Shown here: one piece after another, positions 37,372 through 39,000 of the stretch | Numbering within the stretch: the stretch's first letter is position 1 | Layout of the letters: the number at the start of each line of letters is the position of its first letter | NCBI GenBank assembly: GCA_012295275.1 | Contig: CM022678.1 | Location: 15,939,045 to 15,978,044, forward strand | Reading direction: 5' to 3' | Length of the DNA stretch: 39,000 nucleotides | DNA from: Chrysomallon squamiferum | Lineage: Eukaryota; Mollusca; Gastropoda; Neomphalida; Peltospiridae | Notes under the pieces: generated by a model | Databases searched by the model: none | What the model saw: the letters and a program-made list of their open reading frames with translations, nothing else | Told to the model about the DNA's origin: nothing | Program-made: the position numbers and the translations under genes

Positions 37372-37642
37372 CGAAACTAATCACAATAATCTCCCATTCC
37401 AGCTCAGACTCCAGTCTCAAGTTCTCTCAGGACAAACAGGTATTCCAAACATTGTACCCCACGGCCAAGTGATCCCCAATACGAACTCTCTGATGTATCC
37501 GATGATACGACAGCCTCACCAGATGAACAGTGCAAACTTGATGCCGCGTACGTCAGTGTTCCTCACTCAGAATGGTCCACCTCATCGAGGACAGAGTGTT
37601 GTTCCAAATCAGCTCCAGTTTCAGATGAGGCCCTCCTATTGA
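8391..37642 (+). CDS. ZMYND8: ZMYND8 (RACK7/PRKCBP1) chromatin reader: PHD-Bromo-PWWP-MYND
   Basis: ZMYND8 is a nuclear reader that binds acetylated and methylated histone tails through a PHD-bromodomain-PWWP module. Its MYND domain recruits corepressors; it acts at enhancers and in DNA-damage repression (family knowledge). Here 19 exons join in consistent phase: 8391-8447, 18948-18993, 19946-20073, 20523-20666, 21264-21380, 21781-21873, 22293-22380, [damaged exon near 23154-23192], 27109-27186, 27981-28040, 28456-28634, 29270-31147, 32180-32303, 32677-32745, 32979-33063, 33637-33761, 34193-34441, 35358-35420, 36101-36223, 37403-37642. The placed exons give 1,314 codons plus one base. A missing exon of length 3n+2 is needed between 22380 and 27109, so the protein is about 1,330 residues. 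Order: basic N-terminus with [13 protein letters not shown], bromodomain, CPDC/CQPC zinc linker, PWWP, acidic/Ser-rich exon, coiled coil, MYND, Q-rich tail. The domain order and the exact MYND match ([19 protein letters not shown]) point to ZMYND8, not ZMYND11. Confidence 0.94.
9780..10260. promoter_or_regulatory. GC-richer intronic block, possible alternative promoter or exon
   Basis: Composition changes clearly from the AT-rich intron. The block includes CTCCGCCCA (a GC-box-like site at 9882-9890), TTCGCGAA and few simple repeats. A minus-strand open frame of 96 codons spans 9899-10189, but its product resembles nothing I recognise. This could be an alternative ZMYND8 promoter and leader, an enhancer, or an old repeat. 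Confidence 0.25.
10290..11090. repeat. Degenerate tandem repeat, about 110-190 bp spacing
   Basis: The phrase AAGTTCTGTNTT followed by a GAATTGACAAG/GAGTTGTCAAGG-like phrase recurs near 10620, 10728, 10861 and 11056, with a weaker copy near 10330. The units are strongly diverged and uneven in length, so this is an old array. Confidence 0.45.
11284..11334. repeat. Short TGCCNNTTTATGCC repeat
   Basis: About five tandem copies of a unit close to ATGCCATTTT, with small variations. Intronic; no role inferred. Confidence 0.6.
14346..14392. repeat. (GA)n microsatellite
   Basis: About 23 uninterrupted GA units in the large intron. GA repeats can bind GAGA-type factors in arthropods, but nothing here shows that. 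Confidence 0.92.
14573..14596. repeat. (GTGTA)n pentanucleotide repeat
   Basis: Four to five copies of GTGTA in tandem, in the large intron. Confidence 0.85.
18469..18490. repeat. (TTTA)n microsatellite
   Basis: A tetranucleotide run of the kind repeated through this window; others are at about 5784-5905, 32079-32105, 36004-36030 and 36046-36068. Simple sequence only. Confidence 0.85.
18948..18993 (+). CDS. ZMYND8: ZMYND8 N-terminal exon (basic)
   Basis: Encodes [15 protein letters not shown] and one base of the next codon (46 nt, phase 0 in, phase 1 out). Acceptor TTTCAG, donor GTGAGG. The lysine- and serine-rich content suits the disordered N-terminus. Confidence 0.75.
19142..19425 (-). 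repeat. Possible tRNA-related SINE with poly(A)-like tail
   Basis: On the minus strand there is a clear Pol III B-box-like sequence (GGTTCGAATCCC, 19319-19308) inside a higher-G+C block. A 3' A-rich tail follows (poly(T) on the plus strand at about 19179-19197). A matching A box 30-40 bp upstream is not obvious and I could not define target-site duplications. It may be a SINE fragment or a chance B box. Confidence 0.35.
19946..20073 (+). CDS. ZMYND8: ZMYND8 exon with nuclear localisation motif
   Basis: 128 nt, phase 1 in and 0 out. It ends with [16 protein letters not shown], a monopartite NLS. The motif corresponds in position to the SPIKKKKKPG stretch before the PHD finger in the vertebrate protein. 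Acceptor CTCAG, donor GTAGTG. Confidence 0.88.
20523..20666 (+). CDS. ZMYND8: ZMYND8 PHD finger exon
   Basis: A whole PHD finger in 48 codons: C-x2-C (CWVC), C-x2-C (CCEIC, with the conserved CPRVYHAKC block supplying His and Cys) and C-x2-C (WVCPEC). This zinc-binding module packs against the bromodomain and PWWP in ZMYND8 to read histone H3. The donor GTAAAA is followed by a long A and T homopolymer pair. Confidence 0.95.
20770..21170. repeat. Degenerate intronic repeat, about 119-bp period
   Basis: Phrases such as GCAGTTTTATTAG, GGTGT(C)ATAAA and TTGAATATATTA recur at about 119-bp spacing (near 20870 and 20989), with weaker flanking copies. They lie between the PHD exon and the first bromodomain exon. 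Confidence 0.5.
21264..21380 (+). CDS. ZMYND8: ZMYND8 bromodomain exon 1
   Basis: 39 codons, phase 0. It contains [19 protein letters not shown] followed by a helix ending ERMKSCPD. This corresponds to the linker and helix Z of the ZMYND8 bromodomain. Acceptor after a long T tract, donor GTAAGT. Confidence 0.93.
21781..21873 (+). CDS. ZMYND8: ZMYND8 bromodomain exon 2
   Basis: 31 codons, phase 0, ending at MEK. It carries the ZA loop with [18 protein letters not shown], matching the family's YAEYIFHPMDLCTLEK. Donor GTAAAA. Confidence 0.93.
22293..22380 (+). CDS. ZMYND8: ZMYND8 bromodomain exon 3
   Basis: 88 nt, phase 0 in and 1 out. It encodes [20 protein letters not shown] and then LHNSYVFNG, ending at the bromodomain asparagine that contacts acetyl-lysine (the N of the FNG motif). 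Donor GTGAGT. Because it ends in phase 1, it cannot join directly to the next sure exon (phase 0). An intervening exon of 3n+2 bases is required. Confidence 0.93.
22830..22852. repeat. (GT)n microsatellite
   Basis: A short GT run in the intron after bromodomain exon 3. A second GT run followed by a G homopolymer is at about 22945-22965. Confidence 0.85.
22957..23120. repeat. Two diverged copies of an ~84-bp unit
   Basis: Both copies run from TGTGGGGG through ATGTTTGATTATAT to TTTAACT plus a T tract. The first copy (to 23040) ends in a good acceptor-like TTTTTTACTTCAG. The second loses that end and runs straight into the 53-bp repeat that follows. Confidence 0.65.
23118..23268 (+). repeat. 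ZMYND8: 53-bp tandem triplication carrying the end of a ZMYND8 exon
   Basis: Copies start at 23118, 23171 and 23224. All share 36 bases that include the codons for KICKHE followed directly by the donor-like GTAGGT, then TTATTTCAG. The spacer before the next copy differs each time. KICKHE matches the KICEHE that ends the bromodomain exon in vertebrate ZMYND8. Confidence 0.85.
23154..23192 (+). pseudogene. ZMYND8: Candidate damaged ZMYND8 exon (last bromodomain helix)
   Basis: Only the second repeat copy keeps an extended match: [13 protein letters not shown], comparable to the vertebrate TQIAKVVIKICEHE (one residue shorter). It ends at GAG/GTAGGT in phase 0, as needed to join the next exon. 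Its 5' part does not fit. The nearest acceptor (TTTCAG ending 23153) gives 39 nt, but 3n+2 is needed after exon 22293-22380, and that join would run into a stop. The exon is therefore truncated here, misassembled, or begins at a site I cannot identify. It is labelled a pseudogene only because no intact reading is visible. Confidence 0.45.
23574..24321. mobile_element. Probable 748-bp non-autonomous TIR element (pogo/Tigger-like)
   Basis: The left end CAGTGGACTCTTGTTAAAAA follows TA. The right end reads CAGTGGACTGTATAAACCAG on the opposite strand. The first nine or ten bases pair as terminal inverted repeats of the CAGTGGA type common in pogo/Tigger-derived MITEs. The right flank is CA, not TA, so the target duplication is imperfect. 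No transposase was recognised inside. It ends about 130 bp before the larger element. Confidence 0.45.
24453..24475. repeat. Left terminal inverted repeat of the pogo-like element
   Basis: Starts CCGTATATACTTGTGTA directly after a TA. About 21 of the first 23 positions pair with the right end. Confidence 0.9.
25273..25441. repeat. 19-bp direct repeat inside the transposon
   Basis: TCTCCTGTGGGACTATTTT occurs at 25273-25291 and again at 25423-25441, once across the transposase stop and once in its coding region, 150 bp apart. Confidence 0.85.
25290..26572 (-). pseudogene. Pogo/Tigger-family transposase, frameshifted
   Basis: Catalyses cut-and-paste transposition in intact relatives. The frame opens at 26572 ([19 protein letters not shown]), giving an N-terminal helix-turn-helix. 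A CENP-B-type DNA-binding domain follows ([20 protein letters not shown]). The DDE-type catalytic core carries acidic residues in [14 protein letters not shown] and [15 protein letters not shown]. The C-terminus is acidic ([14 protein letters not shown]) and stops at 25292-25290. Frame changes are needed near 25990, between 25800 and 25760 (also an in-frame TAG near 25802) and near 25540, and again for the acidic tail. The closest named relatives by motif are pogo/Tigger and domesticated POGK-type proteins. Decay argues against domestication. Confidence 0.88.
26903..26925. repeat. Right terminal inverted repeat of the pogo-like element
   Basis: Ends TACACAAGTATATACGG followed by TA, the reverse complement of the left end over 17 bases. 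Confidence 0.9.
26981..27110. repeat. 65-bp tandem duplication ending at a splice acceptor
   Basis: Two copies (26981-27045, 27046-27110) begin GTACAGTTATTATGTGTTTG. The second copy ends at the ATACAG acceptor of the next ZMYND8 exon (its last two bases are the first two of that exon). Divergence rises toward that end. Confidence 0.85.
27109..27186 (+). CDS. ZMYND8: ZMYND8 zinc-binding linker exon
   Basis: 26 codons, phase 0: [20 protein letters not shown] then WFCQPC. The CPDC...CQPC cysteines form the extra zinc site between bromodomain and PWWP that locks the reader module together in ZMYND8 (family knowledge; vertebrate MNEIEVCPECYL...WFCEPC). Donor GTAAGT. Confidence 0.94.
27187..27600. 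repeat. Degenerate ~19-bp array with repeated GTAAGT
   Basis: A unit close to TAAGTTATTGACTTTTATG is repeated through about 400 bp. It starts at the real donor of the preceding exon. I count 12 GTAAGT hexamers, at 27187 (the true donor), 27223, 27237, 27248, 27317, 27350, 27368, 27400, 27419, 27512, 27550 and 27569. Confidence 0.85.
27981..28040 (+). CDS. ZMYND8: ZMYND8 PWWP exon 1
   Basis: 20 codons, phase 0: [20 protein letters not shown]. It contains the PWWP signature in its PFWP form and the first aromatic-cage residues. Confidence 0.95.
28456..28634 (+). CDS. ZMYND8: ZMYND8 PWWP exon 2
   Basis: 179 nt, phase 0 in and 2 out. It encodes [21 protein letters not shown] and the strand region through LLSEQPP. 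The C-terminal helix of the PWWP follows ([13 protein letters not shown]). Acceptor TTTTAG, donor GTAGTT. Confidence 0.94.
29001..29294 (+). repeat. ZMYND8: 147-bp tandem duplication of an intron end plus exon start
   Basis: Copy 1 is 29001-29147 and copy 2 is 29148-29294. Both start CTTTAAAATAGTTTGGATGA. Both include TTAATTTCAG and the first 25 bases of the exon (coding NKFGSFEY). Copy 1's exon start is followed at once by CTT TAA, so only copy 2 continues in frame. Confidence 0.95.
29270..31147 (+). CDS. ZMYND8: ZMYND8 large exon: end of PWWP and acidic/Ser-rich region
   Basis: 1,878 nt, phase 2 in and 2 out, by far the longest exon. It opens with [18 protein letters not shown], matching the family's RRKFGVFNYSPFRTPY. 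A basic stretch [12 protein letters not shown] follows, then a long disordered region. Conserved islands are [20 protein letters not shown] (vertebrate LDKTIESCKAQLGI) and the acidic [20 protein letters not shown] (vertebrate SELVIDLGED). An uninterrupted Glu/Asp run is encoded at about 30040-30096. A tenfold-residue repeat spans 30591-30830. The donor is AAT/GTGAGT; the frame would stop at TGA 31149-31151 if not spliced. Confidence 0.93.
30040..30096 (+). repeat. ZMYND8: Acidic codon run (GAA/GAC/GAT)n
   Basis: Repeated GAA then GAC/GAT codons give a block of about 18 Glu/Asp residues. It is a coding microsatellite; length may vary between alleles. Confidence 0.85.
30591..30830 (+). repeat. 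ZMYND8: Eight 10-residue protein repeats (30-nt units)
   Basis: The frame divides cleanly into eight decapeptides, for example [50 protein letters not shown]. Odd and even units resemble each other more, hinting at a 20-residue higher-order unit. Serine, Glu and Lys positions are kept while codons have diverged. Confidence 0.85.
31148..32179. other. ZMYND8 intron
   Basis: About 1 kb of AT-rich intron with a (GT)n run near 31271-31292 and TTTA repeats at 32079-32105. No gene seen. Confidence 0.7.
32180..32303 (+). CDS. ZMYND8: ZMYND8 Ser-rich exon
   Basis: 124 nt, phase 2 in and 0 out: [13 protein letters not shown], then a run of nine Ser codons made of (TCA)n, then [19 protein letters not shown]. 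Acceptor TTTCAG, donor GTGAGA. Confidence 0.88.
32538..32571. repeat. (TG)n microsatellite
   Basis: About 17 uninterrupted TG units in the intron. Other TG runs in ZMYND8 introns are at about 35459-35481 and 37095-37111. Confidence 0.88.
32677..32745 (+). CDS. ZMYND8: ZMYND8 exon before the coiled coil
   Basis: 23 codons, phase 0: [20 protein letters not shown] and QSE. It corresponds to the vertebrate helix with AIKGTMTEIYNDLSKN. Donor GTGAGT. Confidence 0.85.
32979..33063 (+). CDS. ZMYND8: ZMYND8 coiled-coil exon 1
   Basis: 85 nt, phase 0 in and 1 out. It ends with [20 protein letters not shown], matching the vertebrate IAEIRRLRIEIEKLQ...ELSEMKHN coiled coil. Confidence 0.88.
33637..33761 (+). 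CDS. ZMYND8: ZMYND8 coiled-coil exon 2
   Basis: 125 nt, phase 1 in and 0 out: [20 protein letters not shown], then a charged helix to AAAKKKQW. It matches LTMAEMRQSLEQERDRL...KKKQW directly before the MYND finger. The donor is GTTGGT, weaker than most in this gene. Confidence 0.92.
33946..34175. repeat. AAT/AAC-rich degenerate microsatellite
   Basis: About 230 bp of (AAT)n drifting into (AAC)n, ending just before the polypyrimidine tract of the MYND exon. Long open frames here on both strands are artefacts of the repeat. Confidence 0.85.
34193..34441 (+). CDS. ZMYND8: ZMYND8 MYND zinc finger exon
   Basis: 83 codons, phase 0. The MYND finger starts [20 protein letters not shown] and continues [15 protein letters not shown], with all seven Cys and the His of the C-x2-C...HxxxC pattern. 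It recruits PxLxP-type corepressors in relatives. A Ser/Thr-rich low-complexity tail follows. Donor GTGAGT. Confidence 0.96.
34442..35357. other. ZMYND8 intron, T-rich
   Basis: Long T homopolymers (34511-34532, about 34651-34668), TTTA/TTTG runs and a short (TA)n. Nothing gene-like. Confidence 0.7.
35358..35420 (+). CDS. ZMYND8: ZMYND8 C-terminal exon (Pro/Ser)
   Basis: 21 codons, phase 0: [20 protein letters not shown] then Q. Acceptor TTAACAG, donor GTTAGT. The C-terminus is poorly conserved in the family; the call rests on splice sites, phase and position. Confidence 0.75.
35581..35704. repeat. 61-bp tandem duplication
   Basis: Two copies starting GTCAACTCRAAATTAAAT at 35581 and 35642, both including AATAAACCTATATAA. 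Intronic. Confidence 0.75.
36101..36223 (+). CDS. ZMYND8: ZMYND8 Gln-rich exon
   Basis: 41 codons, phase 0. It starts SEAWRNAR, then about ten Gln codons (mixed CAA/CAG), then a Gln/Pro-rich stretch ending [10 protein letters not shown]. Donor GTATGT. Mixed codons make the Gln tract less slippage-prone than a pure repeat. Confidence 0.8.
36224..37402. other. ZMYND8 last intron
   Basis: AT-rich, with long T tracts (about 36508-36528, 36757-36779). The second is followed by ACAG, a strong-looking acceptor at 36783, but no plausible exon follows it. Also contains TG and CA repeats near 37095 and 37258. Confidence 0.65.
37403..37642 (+). CDS. ZMYND8: ZMYND8 terminal coding exon
   Basis: 79 codons plus TGA. 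Gln/Pro/Met-rich ([26 protein letters not shown]) and ending QFQMRPSY. Phase 0 in; the acceptor is CATTCCAG. Base composition is visibly richer in G+C than the introns and there are no internal stops. Confidence 0.82.
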   Translation, partial: LRLQSQVLSGQTGIPNIVPHGQVIPNTNSLMYPMIRQPHQMNSANLMPRTSVFLTQNGPPHRGQSVVPNQLQFQMRPSY

Positions 37643-38060
37643 GAGTGTGTGTGAAAACTGTGTAGATGATTTGTAAACATGACGGATCTCATTTGTGTGA
37701 AAACAGTGTAGTGTGTGTGAAAACAGTGTGTAGATGATTTTGTAAATATGGTAGATCTTGTAGTGTATGTGTGTGTGATAAAACAGTGTTTAGATGATTT
37801 GTAAACAGGACATAACTTGTAATGAATGTGTGTGAAAACTGTGTACATGACTTGTAAACATGACATATCTTGTTTATGTGAAAACTGTGTAGGTGATTTC
37901 TAAATATGACCAATCTTGTACAGAATGTGTGTGAAAACAATGTGTAGATGATTTGCAACCATGACGGATCTACTACTGTGTGTGAAAACAGTGTAGATGA
38001 TTTATAAACATGACGGATCTCGTACTTACAGATAAATAAAAATTAAAAACAGGACAAAAG
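37643..38060 (+). other. ZMYND8: ZMYND8 3' UTR with degenerate tandem repeat
   Basis: The 3' UTR starts after the TGA and ends at a probable cleavage site 10-25 bp past AATAAA. Most of it is an array of about eight units of roughly 40-60 bp. The unit resembles TGTGTGAAAACAGTGTAGATG, ATTTGTAAACATGACGGATC and TTGTA, with variable spacing. Confidence 0.7.
38035..38040 (+). terminator. ZMYND8: Polyadenylation signal AATAAA
   Basis: A canonical hexamer about 390 bp after the stop codon, followed by T/G-rich sequence from 38060. It is the first such signal after the stop. Confidence 0.7.
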
Positions 38061-38277
38061 ATTTGATTTTCAGTTTTATTTCCATTTTTTTTTCAGTAAA
38101 TGATTTTAATTTATGTTAGTATGAATGTTTGCTGCATTGCCCACATCTTTCTAAAAGGTACACAAAAAAATCCTGTCTTTATTCTATGCCTCCATATATG
38201 TATGTATATGTGTGTCTGTTTTGTGCATATGTAATGTACATACTGATGTAATGTGTGTATATACCTGTATGCATGTA

Positions 38278-38774
38278 CAGTGGAACCTCGGGTTAAGACG
38301 TTAATTTGTTCCATAACTCAGTTCATAAAGTGAATTGTACATAAACCAAACAACGTCAGACACACAAACGCCTCTCTTATGTTTTGCAATTCTTTCTTTT
38401 TTTAACCTCTACTGTGATACATTTATATTTTCCATCAGCATTAACACTTTCACTTTTTGTTTTCTTCAATAGGGTATCATAAAAGCATGCAATACTTTTA
38501 AAAATGCAAGTGCACAATCTCAGTGCAAAAGCTATTGAGCTGCAACTGCACATCAAAGACTAAAGGCCCTAATTCATGATATATATTTGCTTCAGGGCAT
38601 GCCAATAATCCTTACTTTGATCTTGGTTTGGACATAAGCATCTATTCTTATCTTTGGAACCAACATCAAAAGAAAGCTTGTTGTGGCATGTCACTGTAGT
38701 TTATAACTCAGGACATTATTCGTAATCTGATTTGTTTGTGCTTTGAGGCATTTGCAACCCAAGGTTCCACTCTG
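38278..38774. mobile_element. 497-bp pogo/Tigger-like MITE
   Basis: It starts CAGTGGAACCTCGGGTTAAG after TA. It ends in the reverse complement of CAGAGTGGAACCTTGGGTTG, followed by TA. The terminal repeats match over about 17 bases, with one C/T change and a two-base AG insertion at the right tip. No coding capacity. The CAGTGGAACCTYGG end and TA duplications are typical of non-autonomous Tigger/pogo elements. Confidence 0.8.
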
Positions 38775-39000
38775 TATGTGTATGTTTATATGTATGTCTG
38801 TCTCTATGTATGTATCTATGTATATATGTATTTATGTAGGTATACTAAGAAGTGTTTGGTAAAATTATTTTAGGTAACAGTTACAGAGATTTTAGTTGGT
38901 GTAAGACTATATTATATCAATCAGTGAAATGAGTTGTCAAGGATCATGTTTTGATGTGATAACAAACAGTAACCCACCAGTCATTCTTTATCAGTATTAA
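38775..39000. other. No feature recognised
   Basis: ATGT/TATG-rich simple sequence up to about 38840, then unremarkable intergenic sequence to the window end. Confidence 0.6.

Overview
This is an AT-rich metazoan nuclear window (by eye about 70% A+T). Genes are split into short exons by GT-AG introns, and there are many homopolymers, microsatellites and DNA-transposon remnants. The two conserved genes and the repeat style fit an invertebrate, plausibly a lophotrochozoan such as a mollusc. The species cannot be fixed from this sequence. Nothing looks bacterial, viral or organellar.

Layout. (1) 1-3498, minus strand: the first five coding exons of a TRAM1-type gene (translocating chain-associated membrane protein of the ER translocon). 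They give about 160 N-terminal residues; the rest lies beyond the left edge. (2) 3499-about 3900: a short divergent intergenic region with CCAAT-like and TATA-like elements, probably a shared promoter. (3) about 3900-38060, plus strand: one ZMYND8 orthologue (RACK7/PRKCBP1), a chromatin reader with the order NLS - PHD - bromodomain - zinc-binding linker - PWWP - long acidic/Ser-rich region - coiled coil - MYND - Gln-rich tail. Nineteen coding exons were placed with compatible splice phases, plus one damaged candidate exon for the end of the bromodomain. The stop codon is at 37640-37642 and an AATAAA signal at 38035. (4) 38278-38774: a short non-autonomous terminal-inverted-repeat element just past the gene end.

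The ZMYND8 introns hold a complete but inactivated pogo/Tigger-type element (24453-26925, TA duplications, matching terminal repeats, transposase broken by frameshifts and a stop). They also hold a likely second, 748-bp TIR element beside it, a possible tRNA-related SINE, a possible retroelement fragment and several degenerate tandem arrays.

No new multi-gene system is visible. The most unusual feature is that several ZMYND8 splice junctions sit inside or against short tandem duplications. A 53-bp triplication carries the end of the bromodomain exon with its donor. A 147-bp duplication copies the acceptor and start of the big PWWP/acidic exon. A 65-bp duplication ends at the acceptor of the zinc-linker exon. 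Downstream of that exon's donor, GTAAGT recurs in an array. These offer concrete predictions for alternative or poison splicing.
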